A stretch of DNA of 64,000 nt, taken from positions 62,001 to 126,000 of the forward strand of contig CAMYNM010000005.1 of NCBI GenBank assembly GCA_947259725.1. Direction: 5' to 3'. A program made the translations under genes and the position numbers. Of the stretch, positions 25,091 to 34,044 are shown in pieces (the stretch's first letter is position 1; each line of letters begins with the position of its first letter). Under the pieces are notes generated by a model. The model made no database searches. It was given only the letters and a program-made list of their open reading frames with translations, and was not told the DNA's origin. The stretch is from CALZIK01 sp945787635 (lineage in GTDB: Bacteria; Acidobacteriota; Thermoanaerobaculia; Multivoradales; JAHEKO01).

Positions 25091-26142
25091 CGGCCGCGCG
25101 CAACCGGCTCCTGCTGTATGGAGTCACCGGCTACACCGGCCGGCTGACGCTCGAGCGAGCCGTCTCTCGAGGGCTGGTTCCGATCGTGGCGGGCCGCAAC
25201 CCGCGACGGGTCGAGCCCCTGGCTGCGGCGGCAGGCCTTCCGTCACGCGTGGTCGCGCTCGACGACCCCGCCGGCCTCGACGCCGCACTGGCAGACGTCG
25301 CCGTGGTCGTCCATCTGGCCGGCCCTTTCGCGGAGACCGCCGCGCCGATGGTCGAGGCATGCTTGCGCTCGGGCGCGCACTACCTCGACGTGGCCGGCGA
25401 ATTCGCGGTCCTCGAGGGTCTCCTCCGCTACCATGGCGAGGCCCGCTCTCGGGACCTCATGGTTTTGCCCGGCTCCGCCTTCGCGGTGGTCGCTTCGGAC
25501 TGCTTGGCGATGTGGGTCGCGAAACGCCTGCCCGACGCGAGGCGCCTGCACCTGGGCTTTTCGCGTTTCCGGCTGGGATCCCGAGGCTCTTACCGGACCG
25601 CGCTCGACATGCTCACCGGCGAGGTGCCGGTGCGCAGAGGTGGGCGGCTCGAGACGGTGCCGGCCGGGCGGCTCGAGCGCGCCTTCGACTTCGGCCGAGG
25701 CCCGGTGGTCTGCGCGGCCATGGCCTGGGGCGACGTCGCCACGGCCCATCGATCCACCCGGATCCCCGACGTCACGACCTATCTCGAAACCTTCCCCTGG
25801 GAGCGGATAGGCCTCCTGTGGACCCGCTACCTGGCCGGCTTTCGGGGGCTGGCTCGCCCGATCGCCGAGACCTGGCTACGCTCGCTACCCGAGGGCCCGT
25901 CCCGAGCCGAGCGCGACCGGGAGCGCATGATCATCGTCGCCGAGGCCGAAGACCGCTCAGGAAACATCGTCCGCGCTCGCATGACGACGCCACAGGTCTA
26001 CGACGTCACCGCCGACGCCGCGGTCGTCATAGCCTCCAAAGCCCTCACTGGAGATCTCCAAGCCGGAGTCCGCACGCCGGCTCAGGCCTACGGCGCCGAG
26101 CTGCTCACCGAACTGGGCGGTGTCGAAATCCGTGACCTCTAG
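25087..26142 (+). CDS. Saccharopine dehydrogenase-like NAD(P)-binding protein, apparent CTG start
   Basis: About 351 residues. The N-terminus is fixed by the dinucleotide-binding motif LLYGVTGYTGRLTLERAV, which begins about ten codons into the frame. No in-frame ATG, GTG or TTG exists between the upstream end of the coding pattern and this motif. The best candidate is CTG at 25087, sharing TG with the TGA of the GYD gene (CTGA). Other family signs are VVVHLAGPFAETAAPMVEAC, SGAHYLDVAGEFAVLEG and VLPGSAFAVVASDCLAMW, as in trans-acting enoyl-reductase-like and saccharopine-reductase-like proteins. Substrate unknown. A sequencing error that hides a normal start cannot be excluded. Confidence 0.75.
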   Translation: MTAARNRLLLYGVTGYTGRLTLERAVSRGLVPIVAGRNPRRVEPLAAAAGLPSRVVALDDPAGLDAALADVAVVVHLAGPFAETAAPMVEACLRSGAHYLDVAGEFAVLEGLLRYHGEARSRDLMVLPGSAFAVVASDCLAMWVAKRLPDARRLHLGFSRFRLGSRGSYRTALDMLTGEVPVRRGGRLETVPAGRLERAFDFGRGPVVCAAMAWGDVATAHRSTRIPDVTTYLETFPWERIGLLWTRYLAGFRGLARPIAETWLRSLPEGPSRAERDRERMIIVAEAEDRSGNIVRARMTTPQVYDVTADAAVVIASKALTGDLQAGVRTPAQAYGAELLTELGGVEIRDL

Positions 26143-26216
26143 CCTATCCTGCTAGACTCATGGGGAACCCGCGGGCTCGGTTTCGATCCGAGCCAGAATC
26201 CAGAAGGAGGTTCCAC

Positions 26217-27071
26217 ATGAGCGACGTCGCGACCCCCAATGAGCGCGTCGAGGAGATCCTCGCTGCAGTGCCAATCTTCTCGCGCCTGAACAAGCGCGAC
26301 TTGAAGAAGCTGGCCAAACTCTGCGTTCCCAAGACCTTCGGGGAGGGGGAGTCGATCATCCAGGAAGGGGCGACCGGTCTCGGGCTCTTCGTCATTACCT
26401 CGGGCAGGGCCGAGGTCTTCAAGGGCAAGGGAGAGGACAAGGTCGTCCTGGGAGCGATGGAAGCGGGTGAGGTGCTCGGGGAGATCGCCCTGATCGACGA
26501 TCAGCCGCGTTCGGCGAGCGCCGTGGCCGCGACGGCCACCGAATGTCTGTTGCTCACCCGGGACAGTTTCGAGACCCTGGTCAAGACCGAGCCCGAGATC
26601 GCGTGGTGCATCGTTCCGAGCCTCGCCGAGAGAGTCCGCGAGCTTCACGCTCGGGCGCTGGCGGCGGAGGAGCGCTTCCGGCTCAGCGATTCGAAGAGCA
26701 AGACCAAGAAACGGGCAGCACCCGTCGACGTCGAGGATGCCAGTGCCCCAGCCGACACCGAGAGTGCAGATGAAGAGGATGACGACGACCTGAGCTCCGA
26801 GGCCTGGGAGACCATGGCCCGGATGATGCGGATGCCCTACGGAATGATGGTGGGCGGATTAACCGGCATGACCGCGATGGCCAAGCTGGGCGAGACCTTC
26901 TTTCGCAAGCTGGCGGACGAGACCGAGCTCCGGGACAGCGACACCTTCTCCGATGTCATGGACAAAGCGCCCGACGGCTTTGTGGCGGCTTCCAGGGAAG
27001 CTCTTTCCGAGATGGAGAAGATGCCGCAGGACATGGTGGACAGCTTTCGCGACATCTACAAAGACGCCTGA
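26217..27071 (+). CDS. Cyclic-nucleotide-binding domain protein with Met-rich C-terminal segment
   Basis: 284 residues from ATG 26217, with AAGGAGG 5 bases before it. Residues about 15-140 form a cNMP-binding domain: VPIFSRLNKRDLKKLAKLC, GEGESIIQEGATGLGLFVIT, and the phosphate-binding cassette GEVLGEIALIDDQPRSASAV with its Arg and Ser. An acidic linker follows (ESADEEDDDDLSSE), then a methionine-rich amphipathic stretch (TMARMMRMPYGMMVGGLTGM) and a charged tail. No DNA-binding domain is present, so it is not a CRP-type regulator. A cyclase capable of making its ligand is encoded at 32330. Two SRPBCC genes follow closely. Confidence 0.82.
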   Translation: MSDVATPNERVEEILAAVPIFSRLNKRDLKKLAKLCVPKTFGEGESIIQEGATGLGLFVITSGRAEVFKGKGEDKVVLGAMEAGEVLGEIALIDDQPRSASAVAATATECLLLTRDSFETLVKTEPEIAWCIVPSLAERVRELHARALAAEERFRLSDSKSKTKKRAAPVDVEDASAPADTESADEEDDDDLSSEAWETMARMMRMPYGMMVGGLTGMTAMAKLGETFFRKLADETELRDSDTFSDVMDKAPDGFVAASREALSEMEKMPQDMVDSFRDIYKDA

Positions 27072-27086
27072 GGCCGAACGCCTTTC

Positions 27087-27647
27087 ATGCTGAGAACGGT
27101 CCGCGCCTCGACCTACATCAAGGTCCCGAGGCGGCTTGCCTTTGCCGTCCTCACCAGCTACGAGGCGTACCGAAGCTGGGTGCCCGATCTCCTCGAATCG
27201 CGGCTCCTCGCCGCCGAGAACGATGTCTCGATCGTGGAGCTCGTGGCCCCGGCACTTAGCCGAGGCAAGTTCGTTCTCGAGTTCGTTGAGTCATCCGACG
27301 ACTGGCTGCTCTTCAATCAGGTCGATCGTTACCGCCGAGACGGGGTGTCCGGCCGTTGGGACCTCGAGGACGCCGACGGTGGCGCGGGCGTCGTCGTGCG
27401 GGCCTCCTTGAGCCTCCGAAACGGCTTCCTCAAGCTCGGCACCCGCACGAAGCTTCGGCAGGTCATGGAGAGGACACTGGATGCGCTGTCGGCCCGGTCC
27501 CTGCGCCTGGTGGCGCACGGCGCCGCCGGTGAGGGCCTCGGCAAGCACAAAATCCTCGAACTGGACAAAACCGGCGACTCCTTGCGGCTTCACTTCGACG
27601 GCCGGATCTATGATCTGGTCCCTCACACAAGTGAGAAGAGCACTTGA
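27087..27647 (+). CDS. SRPBCC (START-like) family protein
   Basis: 186 residues from ATG 27087, 15 bases after the preceding stop. The polyketide-cyclase/START fold is suggested by VRASTYIKVPRRLAFAVLTS followed by YEAYRSWVPDLLESRLLAAE, then alternating strands, and a long C-terminal helix FLKLGTRTKLRQVMERTLDA. Such proteins bind hydrophobic ligands in a helix-grip pocket. The ligand is not known. The next gene is a second SRPBCC protein that starts inside this stop codon. Confidence 0.75.
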   Translation: MLRTVRASTYIKVPRRLAFAVLTSYEAYRSWVPDLLESRLLAAENDVSIVELVAPALSRGKFVLEFVESSDDWLLFNQVDRYRRDGVSGRWDLEDADGGAGVVVRASLSLRNGFLKLGTRTKLRQVMERTLDALSARSLRLVAHGAAGEGLGKHKILELDKTGDSLRLHFDGRIYDLVPHTSEKST

Positions 27648-28198
27648 TCCGCAAATTCGGCACGGTCGATGCTCCGGTCGAAGTCGTCCGCGCTCTGTTC
27701 GCGGACATCGAATCGTGGCCGCAATGGATGCCGACCGTCAGGGAGGTCCGGGTGCTCGAGAGATCGGAGACCCGAGTTCTCGCCGAGATCGACAGAATCC
27801 AGAGGCGCCGAGTTCAAACGACGACCTTCGAGTTCCTCTTCAGCTCGAACGGCCAAATCGAGCGGCAGATCGCCGGAATGGCCAAGAAGTGGGAATCGAA
27901 CTGGCGATTTCAAACCGGACCCCGGAACACCGGCACTCTGGTTTCCTGCCGGCTCGACCTCGACATGGGTCTCATGGGCCTGCTGGCGCCGTCACGGATG
28001 ATCCAGCGATGGATCGACGAGACCTTCGAGAAGACGCTGCGCGGAGCTCGGGAGCAGGCTCGTCTGCCGGACGCGGCGACCGCCGTAGTCGGAGCGGAGC
28101 CGGCAGCCCCGGTCCCCAGAGTCCAGATCTTCGCCACGCCGACCGAGCTCGAGATCTGGATCGGAGATCGCAAGTACGTCGCTCAGGCGACGGACTGA
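27644..28198 (+). CDS. SRPBCC (START-like) family protein, TTG start overlapping the previous stop
   Basis: 184 residues starting at TTG 27644, which overlaps the TGA of the upstream gene (TTGA). The N-terminus IRKFGTVDAPVEVVRALFAD IESWPQWMPTV is the typical SRPBCC opening; the long helix WIDETFEKTLRGAREQA closes the fold. The last 40 residues are an added tail. It is probably translationally coupled to the first SRPBCC gene, and the two may form a heterodimer or handle the same ligand. Convergent with the pseudo-UbiB gene. Confidence 0.75.
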   Translation: MIRKFGTVDAPVEVVRALFADIESWPQWMPTVREVRVLERSETRVLAEIDRIQRRRVQTTTFEFLFSSNGQIERQIAGMAKKWESNWRFQTGPRNTGTLVSCRLDLDMGLMGLLAPSRMIQRWIDETFEKTLRGAREQARLPDAATAVVGAEPAAPVPRVQIFATPTELEIWIGDRKYVAQATD

Positions 28199-28206
28199 AT
28201 GCGGGA

Positions 28207-29682
28207 TCACTCCGCGGCGAAACGCAGCAGAAGGCCGCCCAGAACCAGGACGAGAACCGCGCCGGATCGCTCGATCCACATCGGCGCACCGACGTCCGGT
28301 GCGATGTGATGAACGAGCAGCACCACCGCCGCGATCGCCGCGAAGAGCGCAATGACGACGCTCCAAGAGCCTCCCCGACTCTCTTGCGCTCGCTCGCGCC
28401 GGGGCCGTGATTCGGCGGCCGCCAGCGTCAGGCCGCGATCCAGCTTGCGGGGCAGATCGGCCATCGGAGCCGCCTCGCCACCGGTCGCCAGACGCGCCGA
28501 CTCCGACAACAGCTCGTACAGGCGCAGCTCCTGGAACGCCTCGCGAAACGAATTCTCACCGGGCGCCAGCCTGCCGGCTTCGCGCGTCAGCAGAGCGAGG
28601 CCCGAAAGAAATGTCCGCAACGGCCGGCGCGGCCGAAAACCCAGAACCGCCGCCTGGTGCCAATGCGCGAGGAGCGCTCTCGAGAGGCTGTCGCTGCCGG
28701 GGTCCCAGCCGCCATCCCGGAACGGAGCCGTGTGGCGCAGCTGGTGCCGCAGGCGGCGCTCGTCCTGCCGGCTCCGCGCGTGGTGCAGATCCAGAAACGC
28801 GTCGGCACACGACTGCTGGTCGCCAATCGTGGTCGCCACCAGGTACTCGCGCAGCAGGTCGCGAGAGTGGCCCGGCAGAGGTTGAAACGGCCCGCCGCAG
28901 AACGCGACCTTGCCGTCTTCGAGAAACAGCACGTTGCGACCGCGAGGATCGACCGGTACGGTAGAAGCCGAAAACCCGAGCCGGAGCCAGGCGCGGCAGA
29001 GACGTCGCGCCAGGCGGGGCCCGTCCGCCCCGGCCCTCTCCGCCGGCGGCCGTGCCCGCTCGGTGGCCGTCGAGCCGCAGAGATCGGCAACCGTCAAGAA
29101 CCGCGCTCCCGAGAGCGCGGGATGAACCTCGGGCACCGTCACGAGGCTCATCGTCTCGCAGCGCTCGCGAAGCTCGATCAAATCGGTGGCTTCCCTGCCC
29201 AGGTCGAGAGAGCGGGTCCAGTGATCGGCGAAGTCCGCGAGCACTCGCTCTCGATCCGAGGCACCGGAGCGGCTCAACACGGGAGCCAGCTTCGAGACCT
29301 CCTCGAGCCCCGGCCAGGGCTTCGGCCGGGGCATTGGCCCGGCCGCGGGCCGCAGATCGGAGTGAACGAGCTTGAAGACCACCACCTCCCCGTCCATGAG
29401 CCGAGCGCGATGCCATTGACAGAGCAGATCCACCTCGAACGGCTCGGCCTCGAACCGGTCGAAGGCCTCGTCGAGCCGCTGACCGGTCTCGGCCTCGAAG
29501 ATCTCTTGCACTTCGCGGTACGGCGTCACGCTCGCGATCTCGATCTCCGCCTCCAGCTCGAGCGCCTCGGTCTCGGTCAGAAGATCCATCCGGCAGGACA
29601 GATAGCGGGCCAGGGCCGCGCCCGCCGGCCCCCGCCTGTCGAGCCGCTTTCGGCCTTCGGCTAGCGGCGCGAGAGCATCCAT
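28207..29682 (-). CDS. Degenerate UbiB/ABC1-like membrane protein (pseudokinase)
   Basis: 491 residues from ATG 29682, overlapping the UbiB gene by 22 bases. Weak but ordered resemblance to its UbiB neighbour: EIASVTPYREVQEIFEAETG aligns with the ASIGQVHRATL area, VVFKLVHSDLR keeps the Lys of the ATP site, and PVDPRGRNVLFLEDGKVAF lines up with HADLHPANLLIL but has lost the His. The DFG motif (YVDFG in UbiB) is replaced by FCGGP. Two membrane helices at the C-terminus (SVVIALFAAIAAVVLLVHHI and SGAVLVLVLGGLLLRFA) match UbiB topology. Catalysis looks lost, while the position next to an intact UbiB suggests a partner or regulator of it. Confidence 0.6.
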   Translation of the reverse strand: MDALAPLAEGRKRLDRRGPAGAALARYLSCRMDLLTETEALELEAEIEIASVTPYREVQEIFEAETGQRLDEAFDRFEAEPFEVDLLCQWHRARLMDGEVVVFKLVHSDLRPAAGPMPRPKPWPGLEEVSKLAPVLSRSGASDRERVLADFADHWTRSLDLGREATDLIELRERCETMSLVTVPEVHPALSGARFLTVADLCGSTATERARPPAERAGADGPRLARRLCRAWLRLGFSASTVPVDPRGRNVLFLEDGKVAFCGGPFQPLPGHSRDLLREYLVATTIGDQQSCADAFLDLHHARSRQDERRLRHQLRHTAPFRDGGWDPGSDSLSRALLAHWHQAAVLGFRPRRPLRTFLSGLALLTREAGRLAPGENSFREAFQELRLYELLSESARLATGGEAAPMADLPRKLDRGLTLAAAESRPRRERAQESRGGSWSVVIALFAAIAAVVLLVHHIAPDVGAPMWIERSGAVLVLVLGGLLLRFAAE

Positions 29683-31346
29683 CGCAGTGCGCTCCAGATC
29701 AAAAGGACGGTGCCGGCGCCGGTGAGCGCGGCCTCGGCTACGAACAGATTGAGCCCTGGCCGCACCGGCTCCGCGCCCAGCACGATCAGTGTCGCGATCC
29801 CGAGAACCGAGACGCCCAGGCGCAACGTCCGCGCCGAGAGCGCCTCTCTCGGGGCGCGGTCACGCTCCGCATCGGGCTCCACCGGTTTTTCTTTCTCCAA
29901 TCTGTCCAGCAAGCGGTCGAGTCGCAGGGCGCCATCTCGCATCAGGCGACTGCCGGCGATCCAGGAGTCGATCATTCGATCGGCCGAGAAGGTGGTCGCC
30001 AGAGCGCGCGACTGCAGCTGCCTGAGACTCAACCTCTCGAGCGCCCGGTTGACGTCGAATTCGGGCGCGAAACGGGCGATCAGACCATCGGCCGTGATCA
30101 CCGAGCGCATGTAGCGCAAGGCTTCTTCGTGCGGAAGGACGGCATGCCGGCGCGAAAGCCGGATCATGTCCAGCATGATCAGGGTGTATCCGGTGGTCAG
30201 CTCGTTGCCTCCGCGGTCCTCGCCGAACCACACTTCGGCTCGCTCTCGCAAACCACGCCGGAAGCCCTCGACATCGGATTCCTCGGTCACCTCCGAGATC
30301 CTGAAAATACCCTCGAGCATCTCCTCGACGTCGTGCCGCGAGAGCGCCAGGATCATGGCGAGCACGTGCTGGCTGCCATACTCGCTGATCACACCGGTGA
30401 TTCCGAAATCGACGTAGCCGACGACGTTGTCGGGAAGAATTAGGAGGTTGGCCGGGTGTAGGTCGGCGTGGAAGATGCCGTGCTTGAAGACGTCGCCGAG
30501 GAAGTTGGCGAGGATGTTCTCGGCGAACGTCTCAGGGTCGAACTCGATCTCCCGGAGCCGGTGCGCCACCGCGGGATCGCCGCGCTCGAGTGAGCGCAAG
30601 TACTCCAGCAGGGTCGTTCCGTCGAGATACTCGGCCGCCAGAATGCGAGCAGTTGACACTTCCCCGATCACCGCCGGCACCCGAGCCGCTCGTCGCTCTC
30701 CGGTATTGACCCTGACCTGCTCCATGTACCGGGCCTCGCGCCGGTAGTCGAGCTCGTCGCCGGTCCACGCGACGAACTCGTTGAGCGGCATGCGCAGACT
30801 GTCGAAGCTCTTGAGCCGCAGCGCCGAGATCAGTCGGACCATCGCCTTCATCAGACCGATATCGCCACCGAAGTCGCGAAGTGCGGTCGGGCGGCGCACC
30901 TTGACCGCGAGCTCGCGGCCACCGAGCGTGGCCCGGTGAACCTGGCCGATCGAAGCCGAGGCAAACGGCACCTGATCGAAGCTGTCGAAGATCTCGGCGG
31001 GGTCGCGGCCGTGGTCCTCACGGAAGATCCGCTCCACCTCGGCGTAGTCGAACGCCGGCACCCGATCGAGCAGATCGAAGAGCTCGTCGCAATAGCTGCT
31101 AGGTACGAGATCTGGCTGGAGGGAGAGCACCTGACCGAACTTGATGAACGTGCCGCCCAACCTCTCGAGCAGGGCGCGAAACCTCTTCTCAGGCGGAAGA
31201 GGCGCCCGCAGCAGGCGACCGAAGAAAGGCAGTCTGCGCAGACCCGCCCCCAAGGCTCGCGCGACCCAGAAGCCGGCGAGTCGCCAGCCGATGTGGATCA
31301 GACGCTCGAGTCGAGGCAGCCCCGAGCGCTCCCGTTCGGTGCTCAT
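29661..31346 (-). CDS. UbiB/ABC1 (ADCK-type) atypical kinase
   Basis: 561 residues. Diagnostic motifs are complete: the KxGQ-type motif GGTFIKFGQVLSLQPDLVP, the Ala-rich loop ASASIGQVHRATLGG, catalytic Lys in LAVKVRRP, HADLHPANLLIL, and YVDFG. Two C-terminal membrane helices (LRLGVSVLGIATLIVLGAEP; AALTGAGTVLLIWSALRWML) anchor it in the inner membrane. UbiB-family proteins support quinone biosynthesis and lipid handling through ATPase/kinase activity. No ubi or men genes are nearby. It is followed by an overlapping degenerate paralogue. Confidence 0.88.
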   Translation of the reverse strand: MSTERERSGLPRLERLIHIGWRLAGFWVARALGAGLRRLPFFGRLLRAPLPPEKRFRALLERLGGTFIKFGQVLSLQPDLVPSSYCDELFDLLDRVPAFDYAEVERIFREDHGRDPAEIFDSFDQVPFASASIGQVHRATLGGRELAVKVRRPTALRDFGGDIGLMKAMVRLISALRLKSFDSLRMPLNEFVAWTGDELDYRREARYMEQVRVNTGERRAARVPAVIGEVSTARILAAEYLDGTTLLEYLRSLERGDPAVAHRLREIEFDPETFAENILANFLGDVFKHGIFHADLHPANLLILPDNVVGYVDFGITGVISEYGSQHVLAMILALSRHDVEEMLEGIFRISEVTEESDVEGFRRGLRERAEVWFGEDRGGNELTTGYTLIMLDMIRLSRRHAVLPHEEALRYMRSVITADGLIARFAPEFDVNRALERLSLRQLQSRALATTFSADRMIDSWIAGSRLMRDGALRLDRLLDRLEKEKPVEPDAERDRAPREALSARTLRLGVSVLGIATLIVLGAEPVRPGLNLFVAEAALTGAGTVLLIWSALRWMLSRR

Positions 31347-31393
31347 CGAACGAAGCTCACGAATCCGCCTTCACGAATCGGCCCTCGCGAGTC

Positions 31394-32272
31394 TCACGAG
31401 TCGGGTGGCTCCTTGCCCAGGACGCGCTCGGTAACCTCCCGGATCGCCTCCTCGCGCTTGCGAATCTCGTCTTCCTTCAGTTCGAGCTGCTCCGTCTGAT
31501 CGGCCAGCTCTTTTTCGCGCTTCGCGAGCGCCAGCCGAGCTTTGGCGAGATCTTCGTTCTTGCGCATCACGACCTGGAGCATCTGCACCTCGCTCGCCTG
31601 GGTACCTTCGAGCTGGTCGAGAATGAAGCTGGTCTCCGCTGCGCACTGGCTGAGTTCTTCGACCCGCGCCCGAAGCTCCTCTTCTCGCGTCGCGAGGTGA
31701 CGTTTCGCCAACTCCAGGCGTTGCTCGACGACCAGCCTCTCGCGCGTTTCCGCAGCGACCCTGGCCTCGAGTGCGGTGCGCGCCTCGTCAGTGGCTAGAC
31801 GGATCTCTTCGCTCGCCCTCTCCGTCTCGGCCCGCTCGGCGGCGCGCTCGAGCTCGAGCTCCGTGATCTCGGCCCGCAGCGAATCGAGCGAGCCGACCAA
31901 AGCGCTCAGCGCGCGGATCTCGAGCTTGCTGCCGTTCTCGCCCGAGTCGGCCAGTTTCCCCAGGGCGGCGAGGCGCTCGGCGATGGCCCCGGATGCGATC
32001 TCGTTGGGTCCCGCGGACACACCTAGAAGCACCGCGTGATAGAGCGCCTCGAACCTCTGCTTGTCGGTTGCCGCCGAGTCCAGAATCCTCTCGTAGGCGA
32101 TGAGAGCCTCCGCGAAACGGCCCTCGTCGACCGCCGTTCGGGCGTCCCGAAGCTCTTTCTTGCCGACCGCCTCCGCCCCGGCGGGTGCCGGCTGGAACGC
32201 TCCGAGCAGCAGCGGGAGCGCGGCCGCCAACAACAACCTGCGGGGCTGAAGAATCAACCGGCGAGCTCGCAT
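31394..32272 (-). CDS. Secreted or periplasmic coiled-coil protein
   Basis: 292 residues from ATG 32272 with AAGGAGG 4 bases upstream. A signal peptide (LLLAAALPLLLGAFQPAPAG) precedes a short TPR-like region (about 38-110: TAVDEGRFAEALIAYERILD). From about 130 to the end lies a long charged coiled coil rich in Glu, Arg, Ala and Leu. No enzyme motif is visible. The gene is 47 bases upstream of ubiB on the same strand and divergent from the cyclase at 32330. Function unknown. Confidence 0.65.
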   Translation of the reverse strand: MRARRLILQPRRLLLAAALPLLLGAFQPAPAGAEAVGKKELRDARTAVDEGRFAEALIAYERILDSAATDKQRFEALYHAVLLGVSAGPNEIASGAIAERLAALGKLADSGENGSKLEIRALSALVGSLDSLRAEITELELERAAERAETERASEEIRLATDEARTALEARVAAETRERLVVEQRLELAKRHLATREEELRARVEELSQCAAETSFILDQLEGTQASEVQMLQVVMRKNEDLAKARLALAKREKELADQTEQLELKEDEIRKREEAIREVTERVLGKEPPDS

Positions 32273-32329
32273 CGCGCCTCCTTCTCGTGCCGTCTCGAGT
32301 AAACCACAGAATCGCTATTATCAGGGAGG

Positions 32330-34006
32330 ATGACGCTTCGCCGCAGATGGACCGTTTCGATTCTCGCCATTCTGGCCCTCTTCGGTCTCAATCTGGCGGT
32401 CTACTTCTGGAGCAACGCCCGGCGAACCGAGATCATCCTCGAGCTCAAGAGGGCCCTCGAGAGCAAGGATCTGGTCGTCGAGATCCGCAATACGATCGCC
32501 GAACGCCACCGCGACGCTGAGGTGATGGAGCCGCTCCTGACCTCGGGCGCCGTCCGCCTGGGACCCGAGCAGCTGGCCGATCTGCGGCTTCGGGCGCGGA
32601 CGATCGAGACGATGATCGGACGACTCCAGGAGCTGTCGACTTCGGACCAGGCGAGACGGCTCGGCGGGGAGTTCACCCGCCTCGCAGAGGCTTGGCTCGA
32701 GGTCTACGAAACCTCGGCGCCCGGAACCGCCGGAGAAAACGGCGGCCAGACCGACGAACCGGCTGACGAGCCCATCGGCGAAGAACCTCCGATCGGCGAA
32801 ACCGCGTCTCCAGCGTTTACCCACCGCAACCGATTCGCCGACGTCGATGCGCTCCTCGCCGAACTCTCGGCCGTCGAAGCCGCCGGCGCCGAGCGCGCGG
32901 AGGGCGACTTCACCGCCGTCGCGACGCTCACCGATCGCGTCACTCTGGCGATCTTCGCTCTATCCTCGCTCCTTACCGTCGGCATCGCCGTCTGGTTCTC
33001 CCGTTTTCTGCGCGCGACCTTTGCTCGCTATGTCACGACCGAGGTCGTCGACAACGTGCTCAAGACGCCCTCGGGGCTCGAGCTGGGAGGCGAGAAACGC
33101 GAGGTGACCGTGTTGATGGCGGACCTGCGCGGTTTCTCTTCGATGTCCGAGAGAATTCCACCGGAGGAAGTCGTCGCCGTCATCAACAACTTTCTGGGTG
33201 TCATGACCGAGATCATCGTCGCGAGCGGCGGCACCATCGACGAGTTCATCGGCGACGCCATCCTGGTGCTGTTCGGCGCTCCCATCGAACGCAAGGACCA
33301 CGCCCAGGCGGCGGTCGAGTGCGCTCTGCGAATGCAGCTCGCCATGCTCGAGGTCAATGAGCGAAACCGTGACGCCAACCTGCCGACCGTCGAGATGGGA
33401 ATCGGCATCCACTCGGGTGAAGTGGTCGTCGGCAACATCGGCTCGGCGAAACGCACGAAGTTCGGCGCCGTGGGTGCGAGCGTGAACTTGACCGCTCGAA
33501 TCGAAGCCAACACCGTTGGCGGCCAGATCCTCATCTCTCAGGCCACATTCGATCGGGTCGGCGTCGACCTGCGAGTCGACGGTCGGCTCGAGATCCATCC
33601 CAAGGGCTTTGAAGACTCGGTGGTGCTCCTCGATATCGGCGGCATCGGCGGATCGACCGGCGAGCGCGGTCAGCCGGAGCTGGCCCTGCCCACGCCGGGC
33701 GAATCTCTCGTCCGTCTGGCAAACGAGCTCGCGGTGCGCTTCGTCCTGATGGAGGGCAGTCGAACCGGAACCACCGAATGGGCCGGCGAGGTGCTCGGCC
33801 TGTCGCACCGCGCGGCGCGGGTTCGCACCTCTGCAGACGTCGCGCCGCTGACCAACCTGAGACTCGAGCTTCTCCAAGGCAGCGACTCCGCCCGCCCACT
33901 CTTCGCCAAGGTCCTCTCGGTGGAGCCGGAGACCGAAACGTTCGTCGCTCGCTTCACCTCGGTCGATCCCGAAACCGCGGCACTGCTCTCGCGGCTGCTT
34001 TCCTAA
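32330..34006 (+). CDS. Class III adenylate/guanylate cyclase with PilZ-like C-terminal domain
   Basis: 558 residues. A membrane helix at about 8-27, a roughly 175-residue extracytoplasmic segment and a second helix at about 207-228 lead into the cyclase domain (about 255-435). Metal-binding aspartates are in LMADLRGFSSMSERIP and FIGDAILVLFGAP; the substrate/transition-state residues are in RTKFGAVGASVNLTARIEAN (Lys, Asn, Arg). The tail (about 470-558: VRFVLMEGSRTGTTEWAGEV, LSHRAARVRTSADVAPL) looks like a PilZ-type barrel but lacks a clear RxxxR motif. Inferred role: a membrane sensor making cAMP. The AGGGAGG directly abuts the ATG, so normal spacing is missing and the start is uncertain. Confidence 0.82.
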   Translation: MTLRRRWTVSILAILALFGLNLAVYFWSNARRTEIILELKRALESKDLVVEIRNTIAERHRDAEVMEPLLTSGAVRLGPEQLADLRLRARTIETMIGRLQELSTSDQARRLGGEFTRLAEAWLEVYETSAPGTAGENGGQTDEPADEPIGEEPPIGETASPAFTHRNRFADVDALLAELSAVEAAGAERAEGDFTAVATLTDRVTLAIFALSSLLTVGIAVWFSRFLRATFARYVTTEVVDNVLKTPSGLELGGEKREVTVLMADLRGFSSMSERIPPEEVVAVINNFLGVMTEIIVASGGTIDEFIGDAILVLFGAPIERKDHAQAAVECALRMQLAMLEVNERNRDANLPTVEMGIGIHSGEVVVGNIGSAKRTKFGAVGASVNLTARIEANTVGGQILISQATFDRVGVDLRVDGRLEIHPKGFEDSVVLLDIGGIGGSTGERGQPELALPTPGESLVRLANELAVRFVLMEGSRTGTTEWAGEVLGLSHRAARVRTSADVAPLTNLRLELLQGSDSARPLFAKVLSVEPETETFVARFTSVDPETAALLSRLLS

Positions 34007-34044
34007 TCGCTCGCCTGGTCGCACGCATCGTCGGCGACACCCAC

